From NCBI GenBank assembly GCA_023436825.1, contig JAEZHS010000600.1:1-5913 (forward strand): a stretch of 5,913 bases of DNA, read 5' to 3'. The position numbers and the translations under genes were made by a program. This document shows, one piece after another, positions 1 through 5,788 of this stretch (position 1 is its first letter; the number at the start of each line of letters is the position of its first letter). This stretch comes from Pseudomonadota bacterium (GTDB taxonomy: Bacteria > Pseudomonadota > Alphaproteobacteria > Reyranellales > Reyranellaceae). The notes below the pieces were generated by a model. It did not search any database. It was not told where the DNA came from and was given only the letters and a program-made list of their open reading frames with translations.

Positions 1-743
1 ACATCAGCCTGTCGTTCGGCGGCGTGAAGGCGCTCACCGACATCAGTTTCGACATCGCCAAGGGCGAGATCCGCGCCATCATCGGCCCCAACGGCGCCGG
101 CAAGTCGTCGATGCTGAACTGCATCAACGGCTTCTATCATCCGCAGCAGGGCGCCATCACCTACAAGGGCGTGCGCCGCAGCCAGATGCGCCCGCACGAG
201 GCAGCCGAGCAGGGCATCGCGCGGACCTTCCAGAACATCGCGCTGTTCCGCGGCATGTCGACCCTCGACAACATCATGACGGGGCGCAACCTGCGCATGA
301 AGACCGGCCTGTTCTGGCAGGCGCTGCGCATCGGTCCGGCCGAGCGCGAGGAGATCGAGCACCGCCGAGCGGTCGAGCGGATCATCGACTTCCTGGAGAT
401 CCAGCACGTCCGCAAGGTGCCGGTCGGCCAGCTGCCCTACGGCCTGCAGAAGCGTGTCGAGCTCGGCCGCGCGCTGGCGGCACAGCCCGAGCTGCTGCTG
501 CTCGACGAGCCGATGGCCGGCATGAACATCGAGGAGAAGCAGGACATGTGCCGCTTCGTGCTCGACGTGAACGACGAGTTCGGCACCACGATCTGCCTGA
601 TCGAGCACGACATGGGCGTGGTCATGGACATCTCCGACCGCGTCGTGGTCCTCGACTACGGCAAGAAGATCGGCGACGGCGTGCCCGACGAGATCAAGCG
701 CAACCAGGCGGTGATCGACGCCTATCTCGGGGTGAGTCAGTGA
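1..743 (+). CDS. livG: LivG-type ABC transporter ATP-binding protein (5'-partial)
   Basis: This is one of the two cytoplasmic ATPases that drive a branched-chain-amino-acid-type (HAAT) importer. The reading frame is open to the left edge: the codon at 3-5 already gives ISLSFGGVKALTDISF, which is the usual start of the LivG nucleotide-binding fold. The GTG at 24 is therefore an internal valine, and probably only about 5-15 residues are missing. The visible 246 residues show Walker A GPNGAGKS (about 28-35), the Q-loop TFQN (75-78), a signature LPYGLQKR (144-151), Walker B LLLLDEP (164-170), and the H-loop histidine in IEHDM (200-204). The LivG-type C-terminal tail (GDGVPDEI to DAYLG) is also present. 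The ABC signature is the degenerate Liv form, with Pro-Tyr-Gly in place of Ser-Gly-Gly. The gene heads a co-oriented set with livH, livM, a binding protein and livF. The family call is secure; the transported substrate is not known. Confidence 0.95.
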   Translation, partial: ISLSFGGVKALTDISFDIAKGEIRAIIGPNGAGKSSMLNCINGFYHPQQGAITYKGVRRSQMRPHEAAEQGIARTFQNIALFRGMSTLDNIMTGRNLRMKTGLFWQALRIGPAEREEIEHRRAVERIIDFLEIQHVRKVPVGQLPYGLQKRVELGRALAAQPELLLLDEPMAGMNIEEKQDMCRFVLDVNDEFGTTICLIEHDMGVVMDISDRVVVLDYGKKIGDGVPDEIKRNQAVIDAYLGVSQ

Positions 744-766
744 TGTCGGCGTACTGGCAATCCACG

Positions 767-880
767 CTCATGTTCCTCTCCCCCTTGGGGGAGAGGTTGG
801 GTGAGCGGGTGCAACACGAAGATTGCCTCCTGCATCACCCCCTCACCCAGCCTCTCCCCCAAGGGGGAGAGGAACATGAG
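767..880. repeat. Intergenic inverted-repeat element, copy 1 (livG-livH gap)
   Basis: Two 45-nt arms (767-811 and 836-880) are inverted copies of each other, matching at 43 of 45 positions by eye, around a 24-nt spacer. Each arm contains its own near-perfect hairpin: CCTCTCCCCC at 775-784 pairs with GGGGGAGAGG at 787-796, and 851-860 pairs with 863-872. The transcript could fold either as two small hairpins or as one long stem. The same element, in the opposite orientation, lies at 3146-3261. C-rich/G-rich elements of this kind are common between genes in many proteobacteria. There is no U-tract after the hairpins, so this is not a classical terminator. A role in mRNA stability or partial termination is inference. 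Confidence 0.9.
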
Positions 881-909
881 AAGAGAGAAGAACGTGGGAG
901 AGGCGCCTC

Positions 910-2034
910 ATGCTAGGCCCCTTCCTGGAAACCCTGATCGGCGGGCTGCTGACCGGCGTGCTCTATTCGCTGGTGGCGCTGGGCTTCGTGCTGATCTTCA
1001 AGGCCTCGGGCGTGTTCAACTTCGCCCAGGGCGCGATGGTGCTGTTCGCCGCCCTGACCCTGGCGCGCCTTACCGGCGAGATCGACGGTCGCGAGGTGCA
1101 TCTCGCCAATTTCGCCATTGCCGCGGCGATCCTCGGCAGCGCGCTCGCCTTCATCGGCTGGTACGCTTGGCGCGAGTACGCGATGCGCGGCGGCGGACCC
1201 GTCCAGCGTAGCCGCATGATCGTGCTGGCCGGCGTCGGCGCGCTGATCGGCGGCGCCGTCGCCTGGCTCTACGGCAAGGGCTCGTGGCCGCTCTGGGTCG
1301 CCCTGCCGGCGACGGCCGCGATCATGGGCGTGCTGGCCTATGCCATCGAGCGCCTGGTGCTGCGTCACCTGGTGAACCAGGAAGGCATCATCCTGTTCAT
1401 GGCGACGCTGGGCATCGCCTACTTCCTCGACGGCTTCGGCCAGACGCTGTGGGGCAGCGACATCTACAAGATCAATCTCGGCCTGCCCAAGGACCCGATC
1501 TTCCTGTTCGAGAACGTCTTCGAAGGCGGCCTGCTGGTCGAGCCGGGCGACCTGGTGGCGGCGCTCATCGCCGGCCTCCTGGTCGTGGTGCTGGCGATCT
1601 TCTTCCAGAAGACGCGCATCGGCCGCGCGCTGCGCGCCGTCGCCGACGATCATGCGGCGGCCCAGTCGGTCGGCATCCCGCTCAACACCATCTGGCTGAT
1701 CGTCTGGACGGTGGCGGGCTTCGTGGCGCTGGCCGCCGGCGTCATCTGGGGCGCCAAGCTCGGCGTGCAGTTCTCGATCTCCCTGATCGCGCTCAAGGCG
1801 CTGCCGGTGCTGATCCTGGGCGGCTTCACCTCGGTGCCGGGCGCGATCGTCGGCGGCCTGATCATCGGCGCCGGCGAGAAGCTCTCCGAGGTCTTCCTGG
1901 CGCCCATCCTGGTCAAGCAGTTCGATCTCGCCGGTGGCGGTATCGAGAACTGGTTCGCCTACATGCTGGCGCTGGTCTTCCTGCTGTTCAGGCCGCAGGG
2001 CCTGTTCGGCGAACGCATCATAGAGCGAGTGTAA
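910..2034 (+). CDS. livH: LivH-type branched-chain amino acid ABC transporter permease
   Basis: This is an inner-membrane permease that should form the transport channel together with the LivM-type protein encoded just downstream. The 374 residues begin with a hydrophobic segment and the LivH hallmark FNFAQGAM (37-44). An ERLVLRHL segment follows (147-154), then the cytoplasmic coupling loop GRALRAVADDHAAAQSVGI (238-256). The conserved LKALPVLILGGFTSVPGAIVGG stretch spans 295-316, and the C-terminal FRPQGLFG (360-367) is typical. A GGAG at 897-900, nine bases ahead of the ATG, supports the start. The protein is longer than the usual 290-310 residues of LivH: about 50-55 extra residues, with an additional hydrophobic segment, lie between FNFAQGAM and ERLVL. 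The gene follows livG across a repeat-filled 166-nt gap and ends 17 nt before livM. The family is certain; the substrate is not. Confidence 0.95.
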   Translation: MLGPFLETLIGGLLTGVLYSLVALGFVLIFKASGVFNFAQGAMVLFAALTLARLTGEIDGREVHLANFAIAAAILGSALAFIGWYAWREYAMRGGGPVQRSRMIVLAGVGALIGGAVAWLYGKGSWPLWVALPATAAIMGVLAYAIERLVLRHLVNQEGIILFMATLGIAYFLDGFGQTLWGSDIYKINLGLPKDPIFLFENVFEGGLLVEPGDLVAALIAGLLVVVLAIFFQKTRIGRALRAVADDHAAAQSVGIPLNTIWLIVWTVAGFVALAAGVIWGAKLGVQFSISLIALKALPVLILGGFTSVPGAIVGGLIIGAGEKLSEVFLAPILVKQFDLAGGGIENWFAYMLALVFLLFRPQGLFGERIIERV

Positions 2035-2051
2035 GAGAGCGGGTCTGACCG

Positions 2052-3119
2052 ATGCTTTACCGCGAGGCCGGCCAGTTCAAGACGACCTACGGGGCCGATC
2101 AGCAGATCTTCCCCATCCTGCAGGACCGCGTCTTCGTGGCGGCCGTGATCGCCGCGGCCTTCCTGGTCGTGCCGCTGTTCGCCAGCCAGTACCTCTATAC
2201 CGAGATCCTGATCCCGTTCCTGATCCTGTCGCTCGCCGCCGTCGGGCTGAACATCCTGGTCGGCTATTGCGGGCAGGTGTCGCTCGGCACCGGAGGGTTC
2301 ATGGCGGTCGGCGCCTACGCCGCCTACAACCTCTGGCTCCGCGTGCCCGAGCTCAACAATCTGGTGATCGTGTTCCTGTTCGGCGGGCTGATGTCGGCCG
2401 CGGTCGGCATCCTGTTCGGCCTGCCGTCGCTGCGCATCAAGGGCTTCTACCTCGCCGTCGCCACGCTCGCCTCGCAGTTCTTCCTCGATTGGCTGTTCGC
2501 CCGCGTGAAGTGGCTCACCAACTACACGCCGTCGGGCTCGGTCGCGGTCGGCGAGACCACAGCCTTCGGCTGGAAGATCGACACGCCTGTGGAGCGTTAT
2601 CTTTTCATCCTGGCCTTCGTCGTGGTCGCCACGCTCGTCGCCAAGAACCTTGTGCGCGGCCATATCGGCCGCTCGTGGATGGCGATCCGCGACATGGACA
2701 TCGCCGCCGAGATCATCGGCTTCCGCCCGCTGCGCACCAAGCTTTCGGCCTTCGCGGTCAGCTCGTTCTTCATCGGCATCGCCGGCGCCATGTGGGGATT
2801 CCTGCGGCTGGGCTCGTGGGAGCCGCTCGCCTTCGACATCAACCGCAGCTTCCAGATCCTGTTCATGGTGATCATCGGCGGCCTGGGCTCGCTGCTCGGC
2901 AGCTTCCTCGGCGCGGCCTTCATCGTCCTGGTGCCGATCCTGCTCAACCAGATGCCGGGCTGGCTCGGCGTCAGGCTCTCGACAGCCATGATCAGCCATC
3001 TCGAATTTATGGTGTTCGGCGCCATGATCATCTTCTTCCTGATCGTCGAACCGCACGGATTGGCGCGGCTGTGGGCCGTCGCCAAGGAGAAACTCAGGCT
3101 ATGGCCCTTCCCGCACTGA
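2052..3119 (+). CDS. livM: LivM-type branched-chain amino acid ABC transporter permease
   Basis: This is the second inner-membrane permease of the importer, 355 residues long. The N-terminus (about 1-26, MLYREAGQFK onward) is hydrophilic and probably cytoplasmic. It is followed by multiple membrane segments and the LivM hallmark GLNILVGYCGQVSLGTGGF (65-83). PSLRIKGFYLAVATLA (125-140) is the second conserved block. The cytoplasmic coupling loop GRSWMAIRDMDIAAEIIGF (206-224) would contact the ATPases. GGLGSLLGSFLGA (276-288) and VEPHGLARLW (332-341) are also typical. The Shine-Dalgarno signal is weak (GAGAG at 2035-2039, rather far upstream). With only 17 nt after livH, translational coupling to livH seems likely. 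The N-terminal extension resembles, from memory, Liv-like sets linked to acyl-CoA ligase genes; that is recollection and not a search result. Confidence 0.95.
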   Translation: MLYREAGQFKTTYGADQQIFPILQDRVFVAAVIAAAFLVVPLFASQYLYTEILIPFLILSLAAVGLNILVGYCGQVSLGTGGFMAVGAYAAYNLWLRVPELNNLVIVFLFGGLMSAAVGILFGLPSLRIKGFYLAVATLASQFFLDWLFARVKWLTNYTPSGSVAVGETTAFGWKIDTPVERYLFILAFVVVATLVAKNLVRGHIGRSWMAIRDMDIAAEIIGFRPLRTKLSAFAVSSFFIGIAGAMWGFLRLGSWEPLAFDINRSFQILFMVIIGGLGSLLGSFLGAAFIVLVPILLNQMPGWLGVRLSTAMISHLEFMVFGAMIIFFLIVEPHGLARLWAVAKEKLRLWPFPH

Positions 3120-3145
3120 GCTCACGTTCCTCGTGCTCCGTGCTT

Positions 3146-3261
3146 TCATGCTCCTCTCCCCCTTGGGGGCCCTTGGGGGGAGGTTGGGTGAGGGGGTGAT
3201 GCAGGAACGGCCTTCGACGACCCCTCACCTAGCCTCTCCCCCAAGGGGGAGAGGAGCATGA
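3146..3261. repeat. Intergenic inverted-repeat element, copy 2 (livM-binding-protein gap), opposite orientation to copy 1
   Basis: A left arm beginning at 3146 and a right arm at about 3221-3261 are inverted copies, with hairpin arms CCTCTCCCCC (3153-3162; 3233-3242) and GGGGGAGAGG (3245-3254). The left arm is altered: CCCTTGGGGG appears twice in near tandem (about 3160-3169 and 3170-3179), making its hairpin 9 nt longer and imperfect. Positions 3187-3206, which include GATGCAGGA from the asymmetric spacer, equal the reverse complement of 828-847. The whole unit is therefore the same element as copy 1, placed in the other direction. The rest of this 251-nt gap holds no gene. Confidence 0.88.
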
Positions 3262-3292
3262 GGAAGAAGGAGCTGAGCCGAACCGAGAAGTG

Positions 3293-3310
3293 ATTTCGAC
3301 GTCTCGAAAT
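3293..3310. promoter_or_regulatory. Perfect 7-bp dyad in the binding-protein gene leader
   Basis: ATTTCGA (3293-3299) and TCGAAAT (3304-3310) are perfect inverted repeats separated by CGTC. The site is AT-rich compared with its surroundings and lies about 60 bp ahead of the binding-protein start. It could be an operator half-site pair or a small RNA hairpin. No convincing -35/-10 pair could be placed next to it, so the role is open. Confidence 0.45.
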
Positions 3311-3331
3311 ATGTTCTACGTTTGCAACCAA

Positions 3332-3351
3332 GGACCGCCAGGGAACGGTCC
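3332..3351 (+). promoter_or_regulatory. Leader hairpin just upstream of the binding-protein ribosome binding site
   Basis: GGACCG (3332-3337) and CGGTCC (3346-3351) form a perfect 6-bp GC-rich stem with an 8-nt loop. It ends nine bases before the Shine-Dalgarno sequence at 3361-3366. The hairpin leaves the ribosome binding site free, so a 5'-stabilising or processing element is plausible. That role is inferred from position only. Confidence 0.45.
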
Positions 3352-3360
3352 ATCTCTGAT

Positions 3361-3366
3361 GGAGGA
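3361..3366 (+). promoter_or_regulatory. Ribosome binding site that fixes the binding-protein start
   Basis: GGAGGA is followed by four bases and then ATG at 3371. This strong site favours ATG 3371 over the in-frame GTG at 3290, and over the ATG at 3359 that overlaps this signal. Confidence 0.85.
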
Positions 3367-3370
3367 ATCG

Positions 3371-4711
3371 ATGGGCATTGGTAAGGGAGCGCTGTCCAAA
3401 GCGGCGCTGGTGGGTGCGGCCCTGTTGACGGCCGGCATTGCGACCGGCGCGTCCGCCCAGGGACAGAACGAGCAATTCATCGCCGGCCTGATCTACCGGA
3501 CCGGCGCCTATGCGCCGAACGGCATTCCGTTCGCCAACGGCATCGCCGACTACTATGCGCTGGTGAATGCGCGCGACGGCGGCATCAACGGCGTGAAGAT
3601 CGCCTACGAGGAATGCGACACCGCCTACGCCACCGATCGTGGCGTGGAGTGCTACGAGCGCCTCAAGAACAAGGGGCCGACCGGCACGGCCTATGTGGCG
3701 CCGCTCAGCACCGGCATCACCTTCGCGCTGACCGAGAAGGCGCCGATCGACAAGATCCCGATCATCTCCATGGGCTACGGCCGCTCGGAGAGCCGCGACG
3801 GCAGCGTGTTCAAGTGGAACTTCCCGCTGCTCGGCACCTACTGGTCGGCGGCCGACATCATCATGCAGCACATCGCCAAGAAGGAAGGCGGCTTCGACAA
3901 GCTCAAGGGCAAGAAGATCGTGCTGGTCTATCACGACTCGCCCTACGGCAAGGAGCCGATCGCCCTGCTCGAGCAGCGCGCCAAGATGCACGGCTTCGAG
4001 TTCACGCCGATGCCGGTCACGCATCCCGGCGTCGAGCAGAAGGCGACCTGGCTGCAGATCCGCCAGAGCCGGCCCGACTACGTCCTGCTGTGGGGCTGGG
4101 GCGTGATGAACTCGACCTCGATCAAGGAAGCGGCGGCGGTCGGCTTCCCGCGCGAGAAGATGTACGGCGTATGGTGGTCGGGCGCCGAGCCCGACGTCCG
4201 TCCGGCCGAGGGCGGCGCCAAGGGCTACAACGCGGCCATGCTGCAGCACGGCGCCGGCCAGTTCGCCGTGCACAACGACCTCAAGAAGTACCTCTACGAC
4301 AAGGGCCTCGGCAACGCGAAGTGGGACGAGACCGGCGAGGTGCTCTACATCCGCGGCCTGATCAACGGCATGCTGGGCGTCGAGTCGATCCGCAAGGCGC
4401 AGACCAAGTTCGGCAACAAGCCGTTGACCGGCGAGCAGGTGCGTTGGGGCATCGAGAACCTCGAGATCTCGGCCGCCCGCATCAAGGAGCTGGGCTTCGA
4501 GGGCGTGCTGAAGCCCATGAAGGTGAGCTGCTCCGATCACGAGGGCACGCGCGAGGGCCGCATCCAGCAGTGGGACGGCACCAAGTGGACCGTGATCAGC
4601 GAGTGGTACGAGTCGGACGACAAGGTCCTCAAGCCGATGGTCGAGTCGGCCGCCAAGAAGTACGCGGACGAGAAGAAGCTGGAGATCCGCGACTGCTCCA
4701 AGGAGAGCTGA
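3371..4711 (+). CDS. Periplasmic substrate-binding protein of a Liv-type ABC importer
   Basis: This protein would capture the solute in the periplasm and hand it to the LivH/LivM channel. Starting at ATG 3371 it has 446 residues. The signal peptide is clear: a short Lys-containing start, a hydrophobic core (about 11-24), and an ASA cleavage motif at 27-29, so the mature protein should begin near Gln30. The mature part is a type I periplasmic-binding fold: FIAGLIYRTGAYAPNG (36-51), NARDGGINGVKI (66-77), PLSTGITFAL (111-120), and KKIVLVYHDSPYGKE (181-195). Ser113/Thr114 fall where this family usually binds the ligand carboxylate. Glu273 may correspond to the acidic residue that holds the amino group in E. 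coli LIV-binding protein; both are alignments by eye. Four cysteines (82, 94, 387, 442) could form disulfides. It resembles, from memory, binding proteins near aromatic-acid/CoA-ligase genes, so a livK/livJ name is not given. Confidence 0.93.
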   Translation: MGIGKGALSKAALVGAALLTAGIATGASAQGQNEQFIAGLIYRTGAYAPNGIPFANGIADYYALVNARDGGINGVKIAYEECDTAYATDRGVECYERLKNKGPTGTAYVAPLSTGITFALTEKAPIDKIPIISMGYGRSESRDGSVFKWNFPLLGTYWSAADIIMQHIAKKEGGFDKLKGKKIVLVYHDSPYGKEPIALLEQRAKMHGFEFTPMPVTHPGVEQKATWLQIRQSRPDYVLLWGWGVMNSTSIKEAAAVGFPREKMYGVWWSGAEPDVRPAEGGAKGYNAAMLQHGAGQFAVHNDLKKYLYDKGLGNAKWDETGEVLYIRGLINGMLGVESIRKAQTKFGNKPLTGEQVRWGIENLEISAARIKELGFEGVLKPMKVSCSDHEGTREGRIQQWDGTKWTVISEWYESDDKVLKPMVESAAKKYADEKKLEIRDCSKES

Positions 4712-4721
4712 CCGCCCTTCC

Positions 4722-4759
4722 GGCGCTTCGCGCCACCTTCCCCTGCAAGCGGGGAAAGG
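4722..4759 (+). repeat. Two consecutive hairpins after the binding-protein gene
   Basis: GGCGC (4722-4726) pairs with GCGCC (4730-4734) across a TTC loop. Immediately after, TTCCCC (4738-4743) pairs with GGGGAA (4751-4756) across 7 nt. They begin ten bases after the stop codon. Neither is followed by a T-run, so a rho-independent terminator is not supported. They may protect the 3' end of the binding-protein mRNA, which would fit the usual excess of this subunit, but that is inference. Confidence 0.5.
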
Positions 4760-4789
4760 CATGAGGGAGGGACACATCAAGCCTCATCA

Positions 4790-4922
4790 CCTCCCCCGCC
4801 ATACGGGGGAGGCAGGGAGGGGAAGGCCCCAACCGAGATGCATCAAGTTAAAGATCGGAAATTGGCGAACGCTACCTCCGCTGCTCGCCCCCTCCCTACC
4901 CGCCCCCGTATGACGGGGGAGG
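4790..4922. repeat. Intergenic inverted-repeat pair of a second family (binding-protein-livF gap)
   Basis: The left arm (4790-4822) and right arm (4889-4922) are near-perfect inverted copies of a 33-34-nt sequence around a 66-nt spacer. Each arm contains a local hairpin: CCTCCCCC (4790-4797) with GGGGGAGG (4805-4812), and CCCCC (4903-4907) with GGGGG (4915-4919). The loop carries CATAC or its complement GTATG. The sequence differs from the 767-880 and 3146-3261 elements, so this is a separate repeat family. The right arm runs directly into the livF ribosome binding site. The spacer has no gene; it includes the 8-bp palindrome GATGCATC at 4837-4844. Confidence 0.87.
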
Positions 4923-4926
4923 AGGG
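4918..4926 (+). promoter_or_regulatory. livF ribosome binding site overlapping a repeat arm
   Basis: The run GGAGGAGGG ends five bases before the livF ATG at 4932. Its first bases belong to the G-rich 3' strand of the 4889-4922 repeat arm. They can pair locally with CCCCC at 4903-4907 or, over a longer distance, with CCTCCCCC at 4790-4797. The second GGAGG (4921-4925) stays mostly outside the local stem, so masking would be partial. Confidence 0.7.
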
Positions 4927-4931
4927 CTGAG

Positions 4932-5759
4932 ATGGCCGCACCCGTCCAGCAATCCACGCCCGCCAACGTCATCGACGTGGCCAACATCGAGGTGATCTAC
5001 AATCACGTCATCCTGGTGCTGAAGGGCGTGTCGCTCGCCGTGCCGGAGGGATCGATCGTGGCCCTGCTGGGCGCCAACGGCGCCGGCAAGTCGACGACCT
5101 TGAAGGCGATCTCCAACCTGCTGCTGGCCGAGCGCGGTGAGGTGACCAAGGGCCAGATCCATTGCCGCGGCGAACGAGTCGACGGGCTGACGCCCAGCGA
5201 CCTCGTGAAGCGCGGCGTCATCCAGGTGATGGAAGGCCGTCACTGCTTCGGCCACCTGACGGTCGAGGAGAACCTGCTGACCGGCGCCTTCATCCACGGC
5301 AACAAGCGCCGCCAGATCGCCGACGACCTCGAGAAGGTCTACCACTACTTCCCGCGGCTGAAGGTGCGGCGCGCCAGTCAGTCGGGCTACACCTCGGGCG
5401 GCGAGCAGCAGATGACGGCGATCGGCCGGGCGCTGATGAGCCGCCCCAACACCATCCTGCTCGACGAGCCGTCGATGGGGCTGGCGCCGCAGCTGGTCGA
5501 GGAGATCTTCGAGATCGTGAAGAACCTCAACGAGCAGGAGAAGGTCTCCATCCTGCTGGCCGAGCAGAACACCAACGTCGCCCTGCGCTACGCTCACTAC
5601 GGCTACATTCTTGAGAACGGCCGCGTCGTGCTCGATGGCGACGCCGCAAGCTTGCGCGAGAACGAGGACGTGAAGGAGTTCTATCTCGGCATCGGCGGCG
5701 AAGGCCGCCGCTCGTTCCGCGACGTCAAGCACTATCGCCGGCGCAAGCGCTGGCTTTAG
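4932..5759 (+). CDS. livF: LivF-type ABC transporter ATP-binding protein
   Basis: This is the second cytoplasmic ATPase of the importer and the expected partner of the LivG-type protein. The 275 residues contain Walker A GANGAGKST (47-55), a Q-loop region VIQVMEGRHCFGHLTVEEN (96-114), and the full signature SGGEQQM (155-161). Walker B is TILLDEPSMGLAP (174-186), and LLAEQNTN (208-215) has the normal H-loop histidine replaced by Gln, as is usual in LivF. It is longer than the roughly 237 residues of E. coli LivF. There is an N-terminal lead of about 12 residues, and a basic C-terminal tail rich in Arg/Lys (259-275, ending RRRKRWL) follows the usual FYLG end. The start is supported by the GGAGG-rich site at 4918-4926. 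It closes the transporter set; the next gene is a mobile element. Confidence 0.95.
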   Translation: MAAPVQQSTPANVIDVANIEVIYNHVILVLKGVSLAVPEGSIVALLGANGAGKSTTLKAISNLLLAERGEVTKGQIHCRGERVDGLTPSDLVKRGVIQVMEGRHCFGHLTVEENLLTGAFIHGNKRRQIADDLEKVYHYFPRLKVRRASQSGYTSGGEQQMTAIGRALMSRPNTILLDEPSMGLAPQLVEEIFEIVKNLNEQEKVSILLAEQNTNVALRYAHYGYILENGRVVLDGDAASLRENEDVKEFYLGIGGEGRRSFRDVKHYRRRKRWL

Positions 5760-5774
5760 CGGCACTGTCGCCGC
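5759..5774 (+). other. Weak hairpin at the livF stop codon
   Basis: GCGGC (5759-5763) pairs with GCCGC (5770-5774) across a 6-nt loop, starting at the last base of the stop codon. The stem is short and is followed by mixed sequence, not a T-run. It is a poor terminator candidate, recorded because no better one is visible between livF and the insertion element. Confidence 0.3.
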
Positions 5775-5788
5775 CTGTCTCAACTGGC

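Noticed and set aside
24..26. GTG at 24 as the livG start
   Set aside because: The frame is open upstream and encodes the conserved LivG residues ISLSFGG; the codon is an internal valine, and the true start is outside the window.
767..880. CRISPR array or rho-independent terminator at the G/C-rich repeats
   Set aside because: There are only two arms, inverted and not direct, with no regular spacers, and no T-run follows any of the stems.
1959..3056. Long minus-strand open frame opposite livM
   Set aside because: It is a shadow of livM; its translation is a low-complexity Asp/Glu/His/Arg/Gln-rich sequence, expected from antisense reading of a membrane protein gene.
3101..3199. Small frame starting at the end of livM and entering the repeat
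   Set aside because: It has no ribosome binding site, a composition typical of repeat read-through, and no link to the next gene start.
3294..3323. Sigma-70 promoter before the binding-protein gene
   Set aside because: TTCGAC and TATGTT are only 9 bp apart, and other pairings at 16-18 bp give poor matches, so no promoter is claimed.
3290..3370. Longer binding-protein start at GTG 3290
   Set aside because: It would put 27 unsuitable residues before a normal signal peptide and has no good ribosome binding site, while ATG 3371 has GGAGGA at ideal spacing.
3146..4780. Long minus-strand open frame opposite the binding-protein gene
   Set aside because: It mirrors a strongly GC-biased gene in + orientation, extends into the repeats, and has the Arg/Ala/Leu/His/Asp-rich composition of a shadow frame with no recognisable domain.
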